Assembly (NCBI RefSeq): GCF_009857535.1
Contig: NZ_WWCS01000003.1
Span: 186,001 to 250,000 of the forward strand
Length of the DNA: 64,000 bases
Origin: Duganella margarita
Lineage (GTDB): Bacteria; Pseudomonadota; Gammaproteobacteria; Burkholderiales; Burkholderiaceae_D
Direction: 5' to 3'
The notes beneath the pieces are model-generated. The model saw only the letters and a list, made by a program, of their open reading frames with translations. It did no database searches and was not told where the DNA came from. The position numbers and the translations under genes were made by a program. Below are positions 22,422 through 32,501 of the stretch, piece after piece; positions within the stretch are counted from its first letter, which is position 1; each line of letters opens with the position of its first letter.

Positions 22422-22793
22422 TCAGGTACGCGCCAGCCACGCCACCCCGACCAGGATGACGAAAATGGCAAGCAGGCGCTGCACCGACAGCGCTTCGCCG
22501 AACAGGTACCAGGCGCCGATGGCGGTCACCACATAGCCCAGCGACAGCATCGGATAGGCGATGGAAACATCAACGCGTGACAGCGCGATAATCCACAGCA
22601 CCACCGACAACACGTAGCAAGTAAGCCCGCCAATGATGGGCAACTGCGTGGCGACGCGCCAGCCGACGCTGAACAGATTGTTCAGCGTCAGGTGGATTTC
22701 GCCGACATTGCGGGCGCCGGCCTTGAGCAGCAGCTGTGCCACTGCATTCAGCAGCACGCCGGTGATGATGAAGCTAAACGTTGCAATATTCAT
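22422..22793 (-). CDS. EamA/SMR-type four-helix protein, probable Ara4N-lipid flippase (ArnE/F-like)
   Basis: 123 residues with four predicted transmembrane helices (FSFIITGVLLNAVAQLLLKAGA; IIGGLTCYVLSVVLWIIAL; VSIAYPMLSLGYVVTAIGAWYLFG; LLAIFVILVGVAWL). This is the small-multidrug-resistance/EamA half-unit architecture. Between arnT and arnB, the natural role is flipping undecaprenyl-P-Ara4N across the inner membrane, done by the ArnE-ArnF heterodimer in E. coli. Only one such gene is present, so a homodimer is implied (inference). Confidence 0.8.
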   Translation of the reverse strand: MNIATFSFIITGVLLNAVAQLLLKAGARNVGEIHLTLNNLFSVGWRVATQLPIIGGLTCYVLSVVLWIIALSRVDVSIAYPMLSLGYVVTAIGAWYLFGEALSVQRLLAIFVILVGVAWLART

Positions 22794-22808
22794 TTATGGT
22801 TTTGTTCA

Positions 22809-24467
22809 TTACAGATTGGTAATGACCAGCCGGCGGCTGTCTTCCGCGATCACGCGCATGGTCACCCCCTTGGTTTTCAAATCCCGATAGGCGTCGTCGC
22901 TGACGATGGCCATGGCCTTGACCTTTTGCGCCGTATGCTCCTGCCAGCGGGCAATAAAACCATCCACGGTCGGAATCGACAGCTCCGGCTGCTGCGTCAG
23001 GCCGAAGGTGAATTCATCCCAGTAGTTGACCAGGATCACCGTGCGGCGCAGGTAGAAGGTCATCGATTGTTCGTAGGTCGATACCGAATAGATCTTGGTG
23101 TCGGCCTGCAGCTCGGGCAGCATCTTCAGCGCCAGTTGCTTGCCGGCGCGCAGGTTGCCGTACGGCTCGAAGCCGGTCAGGATCAGCTGTACCGACACGA
23201 AACCGGCGATGGCCAGCGTCAGCACCGTCAGGTCGCGGCGCAGCTGGCGGGCGTGGAAGATCGCCAGCGCGCCGCCGGCGGCGGCCACGATGGCGGCGCT
23301 CAGCACCCACGGCTGGTAGGCTTCCAGCAGCGCGCGCTCGTCCGGATGCCGCGGCGCCGAGCCGATCCAGTGCGGCAGCGCCACCAGTCCGGCCACGCCG
23401 AGCAGCAGCAGCAGGCCGGCCGCCAGCATGCGGTTCAGGCGCGAGGCGCTTTCCAGGTAGCTGGCGATCAGCATGGCCAGCGCCGGAAACACCGGCAGGA
23501 TGTAACCCGGCAGCTTGGAGCTGGAGTAGCTGAAGAAGAAGGTGATGAACACGGCCCAGATCACCAGCAGCAGCTTGGGCTGGAACACGCCGGGCGCCCG
23601 CCTGACGCCCTGGACCAGCGCCTGCGGCAGCAGGCCGAACCATGGCATCACGCCGGGGATCAGCAGCAGCAGGAAGTAATACCAGGCGCCTTCGCGGTGG
23701 TGGGTCTTGAGGAAAAAGCGTTCCCAGTGTTCGTGGATGAAGAAGAAGTGCGGCTGTTCCGGGTTTTGCAGCGCCACCAGCACAAACCATGGCGTGGCGA
23801 TGGCGAAGAACAGCAGCAGCCCTTTGCCCAGATGCAGGCGTTTCCAAATGGCAATGTCACGCGATAGCAGGGTGTACAGCACCAGCACCGCGCCCGGCAG
23901 CACCACGCCGATCAGGCCCTTGGCCAGCACCGCCAGCGCCATGCCGGCCCAGCACAGCAGCATCCAGTTGCGCTGCTCGGCCGGGGTGGCGGCGTCGCGC
24001 TGCGCGATCAGCAGGCTGCACAGGGCGACCGTCATCATGCCCGACAGGCCCATGTCCAGCGAATCGATCTGGCCGCCCGCTACCCAGTACAGCGTGGAAC
24101 CCAGCGCCAGCGCGGCGTAGAAGCCGGTGCGCTGCCCAAACAGGCGGTGTGCGGTGTAGCTGGTGAGCAGTACGCCGCCGAGGCCGCACAGCCCGGTCCA
24201 CAGGCGCGCCTGCCACTCGCCCAGGCCGAACAGGCCGAACGAGAGCGCGTTCATCCAGGTTTGCAGCGGCGGCTTTTCAAAATACTTGATGCCGTTCAGG
24301 CGGGTAGTGATCCAGTCGCCGGTGGCCCACATCTCGCGCGCCATTTCGGCGTAGCGGCCCTCGTCGGGCGGCACCAGCGTGCGCACGCCCAGCACGTACA
24401 GCCAGACAATGACGAACGCCGCCAGCAGTCCCCATACGACTTTCTTAGAGTTATAGAGGTCGTTCAT
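22809..24467 (-). CDS. arnT: Lipid A Ara4N transferase (ArnT-like GT-C glycosyltransferase)
   Basis: 552 residues, close to E. coli ArnT. The N-terminal periplasmic loop carries LVPPDEGRYAEMAREMWATGDW and YFEKPPLQTW, the catalytic acidic/positive motif of the PMT/ArnT family, followed by about a dozen transmembrane helices. It moves Ara4N from undecaprenyl phosphate to lipid A phosphates in the periplasm, lowering polymyxin binding. The ATG at 24467 overlaps the preceding gene's stop; the longer upstream frame is inside that gene. Confidence 0.88.
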   Translation of the reverse strand: MNDLYNSKKVVWGLLAAFVIVWLYVLGVRTLVPPDEGRYAEMAREMWATGDWITTRLNGIKYFEKPPLQTWMNALSFGLFGLGEWQARLWTGLCGLGGVLLTSYTAHRLFGQRTGFYAALALGSTLYWVAGGQIDSLDMGLSGMMTVALCSLLIAQRDAATPAEQRNWMLLCWAGMALAVLAKGLIGVVLPGAVLVLYTLLSRDIAIWKRLHLGKGLLLFFAIATPWFVLVALQNPEQPHFFFIHEHWERFFLKTHHREGAWYYFLLLLIPGVMPWFGLLPQALVQGVRRAPGVFQPKLLLVIWAVFITFFFSYSSSKLPGYILPVFPALAMLIASYLESASRLNRMLAAGLLLLLGVAGLVALPHWIGSAPRHPDERALLEAYQPWVLSAAIVAAAGGALAIFHARQLRRDLTVLTLAIAGFVSVQLILTGFEPYGNLRAGKQLALKMLPELQADTKIYSVSTYEQSMTFYLRRTVILVNYWDEFTFGLTQQPELSIPTVDGFIARWQEHTAQKVKAMAIVSDDAYRDLKTKGVTMRVIAEDSRRLVITNL

Positions 24468-24859
24468 CAGGCGCTTTTGCCCTCGTCGCCGTCGATGATC
24501 AGGGCCAGCGCGACCTTGCGGCCTTCGCCCATCAGGATGTTGTAGGTACGGCAGGCGGCCTGGCTGTCCATGCACTCGACGCCGATGCGGCGCAGCGTCA
24601 GCGCGGCGGTCAGCCTGGGATGGATGAAGCGCTGGCGGGCGCCGGTGCCGAGGATCACCACGTCCGGATTTTCGGCGCCGATCAGGTCGAAATGTGCGGC
24701 GGTGATCGACTCGAAGGTCGGCGCGTTCCAGGCGCGCGGCGCCACTTCCGGCAGCACGATCAGGCTGTAGTTGTAGCGCTCAGCATTGATTTCGACGCCG
24801 GTTTCGTCGTAGCCGGTAACGGTCTGGTATTTTTGGGTATCGCTTTGGTGGAGCTTCAT
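24467..24859 (-). CDS. Mth938-like domain protein
   Basis: 130 residues. Core NYSLIVLPEVAPRAWNAPTFESITAAHF and PDVVILGTGARQRFIHP are characteristic of the Mth938/NDUFAF3-like fold. MKLHQSDTQ at 24859 is the chosen start. Its biochemical role in bacteria is unknown. It is the promoter-proximal gene of the arn operon, overlapping arnT by one base, but its family is common outside arn operons, so the link is probably transcriptional rather than functional. Confidence 0.82.
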   Translation of the reverse strand: MKLHQSDTQKYQTVTGYDETGVEINAERYNYSLIVLPEVAPRAWNAPTFESITAAHFDLIGAENPDVVILGTGARQRFIHPRLTAALTLRRIGVECMDSQAACRTYNILMGEGRKVALALIIDGDEGKSA

Positions 24860-25058
24860 GTCGGAAATCGTGGATGGAATCGGGTGTATAAAGCGCAAAA
24901 GAAGTTGTCATTGTAGCGTTTTCAAGGGGCGTCCGGCCTGAAAGGTTGATTAAATCGGCCCCTTTCGGCAGAATGGTCCTCTTTGCATTGCAGCATGGGC
25001 CGGCCCCGGCATTTTTGGCAGGTCATGGAAGTTTGCCTCACATAAACAGGATTTTATT

Positions 25059-26291
25059 TTGCGACCGATTCAAAAATCGAACAAACTGGCGGAAGTCTGC
25101 TACGAGATCCGCGGCCCGGTGCCGGAAAAAGCCCGGCAAATGGAGGAGGAAGGCCACAAGATCACGAAGTTAAATATCGGCAACCTCGCCGTGTTCGGCT
25201 TCGATCCGCCGGACGAGATCGTGCAGGACATGAAGATCAACCTGTCGAATGCGGCCGGCTATACCGACTCCAAGGGCATGTTTGCGCCGCGCAAGGCGGT
25301 GATGCACTACACCCAGGGCAAGAATATCGCCGGCGTCAGCATCGACGATATCTACCTGGGCAATGGCGCGTCCGAGCTGATCGTGATGTCGATGAACGCG
25401 CTGCTCAACAACGGCGACGAGGTGCTGGTGCCGGCGCCGGACTATCCGCTGTGGACGGCGGCGGTGTCGCTGTCGGGCGGCACGCCGGTGCACTATGTGT
25501 GCGACGAGCAGCAGGAGTGGTATCCGGATATCGAGGACATGCGCCGCAAGATCACGCCCAACACGCGCGCCATCGTCGTCATCAATCCCAACAATCCGAC
25601 CGGCGCGCTGTATCCGGTCGAGCTGCTGCTGCAGATCATCGAGCTGGCGCGCCAGCACGACCTGATTATTTACGCCGATGAAATCTACGACAAGGTGCTG
25701 TACGACGGCGCCGAGCACGTGTCGATCGCCTCGCTGGCGGACGACCTGCTGTTCGTCACCTTCAACGGCCTGTCGAAGAATTACCGCGCCTGCGGCTACC
25801 GCTCCGGCTGGATGGTGGTGTCGGGCGAAAAGGCGCACGCAAAAGATTATATCGAAGGCCTCAACATGCTGGCCTCAATGCGCTTGTGCGCCAACGCTCC
25901 GGGGCAGTTTGCGATCCAGACTGCGCTCGGCGGCTACCAGTCTATCGACGACCTGGTCGGCCCGGGCGGGCGCCTGTTGAAGCAACGCGATCTGGCCTAC
26001 AAACTGCTGACGGATATTCCCGGCGTCACTTGTGTCAAGCCGAAAGCGGCGCTGTACATGTTCCCCCGCCTCGATCCGAAGATCTATCCGATCGCGGACG
26101 ACCAGCAGTTTGCTTACGAGCTGCTGGCCGAAACCAAAGTGCTGATCGTCCAGGGCAGCGGCTTTAACTGGATCGCGCCGGATCACTTCCGCGTCGTGTT
26201 CCTGCCGAACTCGGACGATATGGTGGAAGCCTTCGGCCGCATGGCCAAGTTCATGGAAAGCTACCGCAAGCGCCACGGCGCCAGCTTTTAA
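25059..26291 (+). CDS. alaA: Alanine/glutamate-pyruvate aminotransferase, AlaA type
   Basis: 410 residues, fold-type I PLP aminotransferase, very similar in pattern to E. coli AlaA from the first residues (PIQKSNKLAEVCYEIRGPV). PLP-binding elements: YIxGNGASELI region, NPNNPTGALYP, YADEIYDKVLYD, and the lysine in FNGLSKNYRACGYRSGW. The reading frame has no suitable ATG at the conserved N-terminus; TTG at 25059 with AGGA a few bases before is the start. It interconverts pyruvate/glutamate and alanine/2-oxoglutarate. It lies upstream of hom. Confidence 0.93.
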   Translation: MRPIQKSNKLAEVCYEIRGPVPEKARQMEEEGHKITKLNIGNLAVFGFDPPDEIVQDMKINLSNAAGYTDSKGMFAPRKAVMHYTQGKNIAGVSIDDIYLGNGASELIVMSMNALLNNGDEVLVPAPDYPLWTAAVSLSGGTPVHYVCDEQQEWYPDIEDMRRKITPNTRAIVVINPNNPTGALYPVELLLQIIELARQHDLIIYADEIYDKVLYDGAEHVSIASLADDLLFVTFNGLSKNYRACGYRSGWMVVSGEKAHAKDYIEGLNMLASMRLCANAPGQFAIQTALGGYQSIDDLVGPGGRLLKQRDLAYKLLTDIPGVTCVKPKAALYMFPRLDPKIYPIADDQQFAYELLAETKVLIVQGSGFNWIAPDHFRVVFLPNSDDMVEAFGRMAKFMESYRKRHGASF

Positions 26292-26321
26292 CGCCGTCCT
26301 GCCGCCCATTGACGGCATGAC

Positions 26322-26384
26322 TTCCGGCGCAGGCCGGAATCTATAGAACGCAAGCTCAGCATGGATTCCGGCGTTCGCCGGAAT
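26322..26384. repeat. Pair of REP-like palindromes
   Basis: Two related palindromes lie between alaA and hom: TTCCGGC-N4-GCCGGAA (26322-26339) and ATTCCGGCGTTCGCCGGAAT (26365-26384), the second followed by GACG. GGATTCCGGC...GCCGGAATGAC palindromes are a common dispersed intergenic repeat in proteobacterial genomes. They could form mRNA hairpins or act as a weak terminator or processing site. Confidence 0.75.
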
Positions 26385-26411
26385 GACGATTGAGAGATCT
26401 TTGGAATTTAT

Positions 26412-27734
26412 ATGAAACCAATCAAAGTAGGCTTATTAGGCGTCGGCAATGTCGGCGGCGGCACGTTCGACGTGCTGGAACGCAATCAGGAAGAAATCCG
26501 CCGCCGCGCCGGCCGCAGCATCGAGATCGTGGCCGTGTCGGCACGCAACCTGGAACGCGCCAAAACCCGCACCGGCGGCAAGGTCAAGGTGGTGGCCAGC
26601 CCGTTCGACATCGTCAACGATCCGGAAATCGACATCGTCGTCGAACTGATCGGCGGCTACGACCAGGCGCGCGAGCTGGTGCTCAAGGCGATTGACAACG
26701 GCAAGCACGTGGTCACCGCCAACAAGGCGCTGCTGGCCGTACACGGCAACGAGATTTTCGCCGCAGCGCAAGCCAAGGGCGTCATGGTGGCGTTTGAAGC
26801 GGCGGTGGCCGGCGGCATCCCGATCATCAAGGCGCTGCGCGAAGGGCTGACCGCCAACCGCATCGACTGGCTGGCCGGCATCATCAACGGCACCACCAAC
26901 TTCATCCTGTCCGAAATGCGGGACAAGGGCCTGGACTTCGCCACCGTGCTGAAGCAGGCGCAGGAACTGGGCTATGCGGAAGCCGACCCGACCTTCGACA
27001 TCGAAGGCGTGGACGCCGCGCACAAAGCCACCATCATGTCGGCGATCGCCTTCGGCATTCCGGTGCAGTTCGACAAAGCGCACGTGGAAGGCATTTCCAA
27101 GCTGAACGCCATCGACATCCGCTACGCCGAGCAACTGGGCTACCGCATCAAGCTGCTGGGCATCGCCAAGCGCGCCAAGGTCAACGGCAAGGAGGGCGTG
27201 GAGCTGCGCGTGCACCCGACCCTGATTCCGTCCAAGCGCCTGATCGCCAATGTGGAAGGGGCGATGAATGCGGTGCTGGTGCAGGGCGACGCCGTCGGCG
27301 CCACGCTGTACTACGGCAAGGGCGCCGGTTCCGAGCCGACCGCCTCGGCGGTGATCGCCGACCTGGTGGACATCACCCGCCTGGCCACGGCCGATCCGGA
27401 ACACCGCGTGCCGCACCTGGCGTTCCAGCCGAATGCCATGACCAACATCGAGATCCTGCCGATGTCGGAAGTGACCACCAGCTATTACCTGCGCATGGAT
27501 GTGAGCGATGAGCCGGGCGTGCTGGCCGACCTGACCCGCATCCTTGCCGATGCCGGCATTTCGATCGACGCCATGCTGCAAAAAGAGCCGGCGGAAGGCG
27601 AGACCCGCACCGACATCATCTTCCTGACGCACCAGACGCAGGAAAAGCATGTGACGGCGGCGATTGCCAAGATGGAAGCCTTGTCGACGGTTGGGGGCAG
27701 TGTGACCAAGATCCGTCTGGAAAACCTGAGCTAA
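26412..27734 (+). CDS. hom: Homoserine dehydrogenase
   Basis: 440 residues. The N-terminal Rossmann fold has GLLGVGNVGGGTFDVL, then the catalytic domain (NKALLAVHGNEIFAAA, AAVAGGIPIIKALREGL, GIINGTTNFILSEM, AEADPTFDIEGVDAAHK), then a C-terminal ACT domain (YYLRMDVSDEPGVLADLTRIL) for threonine feedback. It reduces aspartate semialdehyde to homoserine in threonine/methionine synthesis. Downstream of alaA by 120 bases containing REP-like palindromes; threonine synthase is not in the window. Confidence 0.96.
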   Translation: MKPIKVGLLGVGNVGGGTFDVLERNQEEIRRRAGRSIEIVAVSARNLERAKTRTGGKVKVVASPFDIVNDPEIDIVVELIGGYDQARELVLKAIDNGKHVVTANKALLAVHGNEIFAAAQAKGVMVAFEAAVAGGIPIIKALREGLTANRIDWLAGIINGTTNFILSEMRDKGLDFATVLKQAQELGYAEADPTFDIEGVDAAHKATIMSAIAFGIPVQFDKAHVEGISKLNAIDIRYAEQLGYRIKLLGIAKRAKVNGKEGVELRVHPTLIPSKRLIANVEGAMNAVLVQGDAVGATLYYGKGAGSEPTASAVIADLVDITRLATADPEHRVPHLAFQPNAMTNIEILPMSEVTTSYYLRMDVSDEPGVLADLTRILADAGISIDAMLQKEPAEGETRTDIIFLTHQTQEKHVTAAIAKMEALSTVGGSVTKIRLENLS

Positions 27735-27743
27735 ATAAAAAAA

Positions 27744-27773
27744 TCCGGCCAGCGTCTACGCACGCTGACCGGA
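27744..27773 (-). terminator. Terminator of the BON-domain gene
   Basis: Stem 27744-27755 with 27762-27773 (TCCGGCCAGCGT/ACGCTGACCGGA, one C-A mismatch) and a 6-base loop. On the minus strand it is followed by seven T. It sits just after the hom stop, so it also separates the convergent units. Confidence 0.85.
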
Positions 27774-27812
27774 AAAGGGTTCTCTCTCTACAGGGTAAAT
27801 CCGCTTACATCT

Positions 27813-28145
27813 TTACTTCGAAGCGACAGTCAGTTCGCTTTTGACTTCTTTCACGCCTGGTACGGCCGATGCAACCTGGATGGCTTTGGTGCCGACATCG
27901 GTACTGGCAACGCTACCCGACAGGGTGACCACGCCGTCTGCAGTGGTCACGCCGATTTGCTTTTGATCTGCCAGCGAAGCCTTGATTTTGCTGGTGATGG
28001 CCTCGTCATTGGTGGCGGTGCCGGCTTTCGCGGCGCCAGCCAGCGCTGCATCCTGTTGGCCAGCGGCGAAGGCGGTGCCGGTTGCGGCAGCAGCGGTCAG
28101 AGCGGTTGCTACCATCAGGCGGGCGATCAGTTTGTTGGTCATCAT
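27813..28145 (-). CDS. BON-domain periplasmic protein (OsmY-like)
   Basis: 110 residues with a signal peptide (LIARLMVATALTAAAATGTAFA) and one BON domain (AITSKIKASLADQKQIGVTTADGVVTLSGSV, AIQVASAVPGVKEVKSEL). BON proteins bind phospholipid or stabilise the envelope. The first of two adjacent ATGs (28145) has AAGGAAG at correct spacing. Upstream, on the same strand, are a consensus sigma-54 promoter and two TGTC-N10-GACA sites, the GlrR recognition motif, with glrR itself the next gene. Its own terminator follows. It is probably induced by envelope stress through GlrK/GlrR (inference). Confidence 0.88.
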   Translation of the reverse strand: MMTNKLIARLMVATALTAAAATGTAFAAGQQDAALAGAAKAGTATNDEAITSKIKASLADQKQIGVTTADGVVTLSGSVASTDVGTKAIQVASAVPGVKEVKSELTVASK

Positions 28146-28202
28146 GATTTGCTTCCTTTATCGAGTTTGAGGATAAGACGTCAGTGACGTTACCCACTCC
28201 TT

Positions 28203-28218
28203 TGCAAACCCCGTGCCA
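28203..28218 (-). promoter_or_regulatory. Sigma-54 (RpoN) promoter of the BON gene
   Basis: On the minus strand the sequence is TGGCACGGGGTTTGCA, an exact fit to TGGCAC-N5-TTGCA. The invariant GG (-24) and GC (-12) have the correct 10-base separation. The predicted start of transcription near 28192 gives a leader of about 47 bases to the BON ATG. Confidence 0.85.
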
Positions 28219-28302
28219 GCTCTGATTTTCTATTTGAATTCAACGACTTAGATGGATTTTTCTGCGTGGAAACTTTGTCGGAATGGATTATCTGGCCAGA
28301 TT

Positions 28303-28320
28303 TGTCGGGAAACGGCGACA
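28303..28320 (-). promoter_or_regulatory. GlrR-type activator site 1
   Basis: TGTC-N10-GACA, in extended form TGTCG-N8-CGACA, centred about 120 bases upstream of the predicted sigma-54 start site of the BON gene. It lies between the BON promoter and the glrR stop. It is identical to the E. coli GlrR consensus from glmY/glmZ promoters. A lone half-site TGTCG lies at 28276-28280. Confidence 0.75.
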
Positions 28321-28343
28321 TGACCCGGCTTCCCTATGCCAAG

Positions 28344-29761
<1,418 letters not shown>

Positions 29762-29765
<4 letters not shown>

Positions 29766-30331
29766 TTGGTCACCTGTGCTCCTGGCGCCGGGCGGGCCGG
29801 CAGCGTGCGTTCGATGGTTTTCAGGCCTTCCAGCATGTCGCTCAATTGATCGATGCGGCGCTGGTTTTCTTTTTGCTGCACGGCCAGCTTGTCGGCGTGG
29901 TCGTACAGGCGGCGCGTTTCCGCGCAGTTGCTGGACAACAGTTGCGCCAGCGGCCGCAACGGCGCGGCGTCCACATCGGCCGAGGTGGCCACGCTGTCGA
30001 GCAGCGCCTGCGCTTTCGCCAGATCGCCGTTGCCGCGCGTCAGCATCAGCGCCATGCCCATCTGGATCGCCACGCGCGGGCTGCGCCGTTGCAGGCCGAG
30101 GCCGCTCAGTTCCTTGACCAGCTCGCCCTGGCTCATGCGCCGCAGCGACTGGTGATAGCTCAGCAGCGGCCCGACCTCGTCCGGCGGCGGCACGGGCGCC
30201 GCCACCAGTTCGATCACCGGCGGCGGGGTCGGCGCCGGCGGCGGTTCGGCCGGCAGCGGCGAGTTGAGCGTGCAGGCGGCCAGCGACAGGCAGGCCAGCA
30301 CGGTCAGGATCAGGGGGAGCTTAGGATTCAT
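29762..30331 (-). CDS. qseG: QseG-like outer-membrane lipoprotein
   Basis: 189 residues. Lipoprotein signal LILTVLACLSLAAC gives a lipidated Cys, then a Pro-rich linker and a helical region ending with a coiled coil-like stretch (DHADKLAVQQKENQRRIDQLSDMLEGLKTIE). Position between the kinase and GlrR matches QseG, which interacts with and stimulates the kinase in E. coli. The start at 30331 (MNPKLPL) is chosen for its signal peptide; it overlaps the kinase end by 11 bases. Confidence 0.85.
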
Positions 30332-31745
30332 AGGGTAATTCAATGCGGAAGTGGGCGCCGCCTTGCGACGGCAGCAGTTGGAGAATGCCGCCATGCGCGG
30401 CCACGTATTCATGCACGATCGACAGCCCGATGCCGTTGCCGTGCCGGGCGCCGGGCGGCTGGCGCCGGCCCTGATAAAACGGTTCGAAGATGTGGGCGGC
30501 GTCCTCCGGCGCCACGCCGGGCCCCTGGTCGCGGCAATCGAGCAGCAGGGTGCCGTCCAGTTCGCCCAGGCGGAACGAGATCAGGCCGTCCGGCGGGCTG
30601 AAACGCACGGCGTTCGACAGCAGGTTGCCGACCGCGATCGCCATCTTGTCGGTATCGATGGCGATGCTGCGCGCCTTGCCCTCGGTGGCCACGGTCAGGC
30701 GCGCCGCCTGCCACTGCAGGCGCTGGCTGTCGATCGCCTGCGCCAGCAGGTCGCCCAGGTCGGCCGGCTGGCGGTGCAGGTGCTGGGCGTCGAAGGTGGC
30801 GGTGTTGTAGCGCAGCAGCGCTTCGATCTGCGATTGCAGCGCTGCGGTATTCTGGTTGAGGATGCCGGCGATCTCGCGCTGGTTGGGCGAAAGCGCGCCG
30901 GCCACGCCGTCTTCCAGCAGCGCCACGCCTTCGCGCAGCGCCGCCAGCGGCGTTTTCAGCTCATGCGAAATGTGGCGCAGAAAGCGCGCCTTGTCGGCTT
31001 CCAGGTCGGCCAGGCGCTGGCGCAGCCAGTTCAGCTGCTGGCCCACGCGTTGCAGGTCGCTGGGGCCGCGCACCACCACCGCCTGGTCGTAGTGGCTTTC
31101 GCCCAATGTATCGATGGCCTGCTCGATCTGCGCCAGCGGCCGCGACAGCCAAAAACCGAAGCCGGACGCCAGCAGTGCGGCCAGCACGATCGAGCCGAGT
31201 ACCTGCCCCTTCAGCACCGCGCGCCGCTGGTCGAGCTCGGCCAGCAGTTCGGCGTTGCGGCGTTCGACCTCCTGTTTGACTTCCTCGGCCAACTGCTCGT
31301 TGACAGCCGGCAGCGGAGCGAGCGCTTTTTCCAGCGCCTGCTGGCGCGCGCTGCTGCGCGCGCGGGACGGCATTTGCAGGATGTCCCACGCCTGTGCGCC
31401 GGCCTGGCGCCAGCGCTCGAACAGCGCCTCGGGCGCATTCGGCAGGGCGGTGGCCACGGCGTCGAGCGCCAGGCGGGCGTCGCGCCAGGCGTCGGCGTAG
31501 CGTTTGCGGAAGGCCGGGTCGTCCAGCACCAGGTACTGGCGGGCGCTGCGCGTCATGGCGACGCTGCGTTCGGCCAGCTGTTGGGTATTTTCAGTGAGCG
31601 CCAGCGCGTGGTGTCCGCTGTCGCGGCTGTGGGCCGCCAGGCGGTCCAGCGTCCACAAAGCGTGCAGCGAGGCGGCGCTCAGCAACACGGCTATCAGCAA
31701 AAAGACACCCAGCAGCAGCTGGCGAAACGAGAGTTTCGAGAGCAT
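30321..31745 (-). CDS. glrK: Sensor histidine kinase GlrK (QseE)
   Basis: 474 residues: transmembrane helix, periplasmic helical sensor, second transmembrane helix (GSIVLAALLASGFGFWLS), HAMP, HisKA with phospho-His in RHISHELKTPLAALREGV, and an HATPase domain (NLLSNAVRF, DQGPGVAPEDAAHIFEPFYQG, GNGIGLSIV). It senses envelope signals and phosphorylates GlrR. First gene of the kinase-lipoprotein-regulator operon, 83 bases after the RraB-like gene on the same strand. Confidence 0.92.
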   Translation of the reverse strand: MLSKLSFRQLLLGVFLLIAVLLSAASLHALWTLDRLAAHSRDSGHHALALTENTQQLAERSVAMTRSARQYLVLDDPAFRKRYADAWRDARLALDAVATALPNAPEALFERWRQAGAQAWDILQMPSRARSSARQQALEKALAPLPAVNEQLAEEVKQEVERRNAELLAELDQRRAVLKGQVLGSIVLAALLASGFGFWLSRPLAQIEQAIDTLGESHYDQAVVVRGPSDLQRVGQQLNWLRQRLADLEADKARFLRHISHELKTPLAALREGVALLEDGVAGALSPNQREIAGILNQNTAALQSQIEALLRYNTATFDAQHLHRQPADLGDLLAQAIDSQRLQWQAARLTVATEGKARSIAIDTDKMAIAVGNLLSNAVRFSPPDGLISFRLGELDGTLLLDCRDQGPGVAPEDAAHIFEPFYQGRRQPPGARHGNGIGLSIVHEYVAAHGGILQLLPSQGGAHFRIELPYES

Positions 31746-31828
31746 CGCGGGTTAGAAAGTGGCTATATTACAGAAATAATAAGGCCAAACTGCCGCGATA
31801 GCCTGTTCGATTGGGGGGCTGCGGCGAG

Positions 31829-32170
31829 TCAGGAGGCCGGGCCGACGTCCATGCCGTCGTAGGATTCCAGCTGTTGTTCTTCGGCGAACTTGTAAAATTC
31901 CTGGTTGCGGGCGTGCAGCGTGTCGACCGTGTGCTTCTCGACTTTTTCGATATGCAGCCACCACAGCGCCGGGCTGTCGCCGTCCGGCTTGGAGTCGTAG
32001 ATGCCGACCACCTGATAGCCCTTGGCTTTCAACAGCGCCTGCGCGGCTTCCAGCTTGGCCTTGTCGGCGTCGGCGAAGAAGTAGCCCCACAACAGCGGCT
32101 TGCTGAGATCCCACGGGGCGTTCTGTTTCATGTCGTCGAACAGCGCGACCATTTCTTCTTTGGTAATCAT
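31829..32170 (-). CDS. RraB-like regulator of ribonuclease E
   Basis: 113 residues. MITKEEMVALFDDMKQN, LLWGYFFADADKAKLEAAQALLKAKGYQVVGIY and ALWWLHIEKVEKHTVDTLHARN are the pattern of the RraB/regulator-of-RNase-E-activity B family, which binds and inhibits RNase E. The acidic tail is present. AAGGA precedes the ATG. It directly follows the MntA-like gene (one base apart) and may share its message. Confidence 0.82.
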   Translation of the reverse strand: MITKEEMVALFDDMKQNAPWDLSKPLLWGYFFADADKAKLEAAQALLKAKGYQVVGIYDSKPDGDSPALWWLHIEKVEKHTVDTLHARNQEFYKFAEEQQLESYDGMDVGPAS

Positions 32171-32171
32171 G

Positions 32172-32501
32172 TTATTCCTTGTTGCTGCGCCGGTAAAAAT
32201 CGGTTCCGACGCGATTGATATGGGATAGTAATTCGGTATTGTCGATGTGATCGCGGATCGACAGGTCTATTTTGTAAGGTAGCAGAAGGTCGTCCAGCGC
32301 AGTATCTATCTTCAGCAGAGTAGGCATCGACAAGCCGTCGCCGACCAGGCACAGGTCAATATCGGACCCGCGCTTGAAATTACCCTTGGCCCGCGAGCCA
32401 TACAGTATAACTTGCCCCACCTCGGGGAAGCGCGCGAACACTTCATTCATCTGCGCGATAACGGTTGGCTTCAGCCCGAATTCCAGTGCTTCAGAGTCCA
32501 T
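32172..32501 (-). CDS. Minimal nucleotidyltransferase antitoxin (MntA-like)
   Basis: 109 residues with the signature GS-x10-DxD: GSRAKGNFKRGSDIDLCL. In HepT/MntA modules (also annotated HI0073/HI0074) this enzyme adds AMP to the HEPN toxin and neutralises it. The start at 32501 (MDSEALEF) is chosen because the longer frame lies entirely in the upstream gene. Overlaps the HEPN gene by 11 bases. Confidence 0.88.
   Translation of the reverse strand: MDSEALEFGLKPTVIAQMNEVFARFPEVGQVILYGSRAKGNFKRGSDIDLCLVGDGLSMPTLLKIDTALDDLLLPYKIDLSIRDHIDNTELLSHINRVGTDFYRRSNKE

Noticed and set aside
26322..26384. Palindromes as rho-independent terminator of alaA
   Set aside because: Stems are short and lack T-tracts; the dispersed-repeat pattern explains them better.
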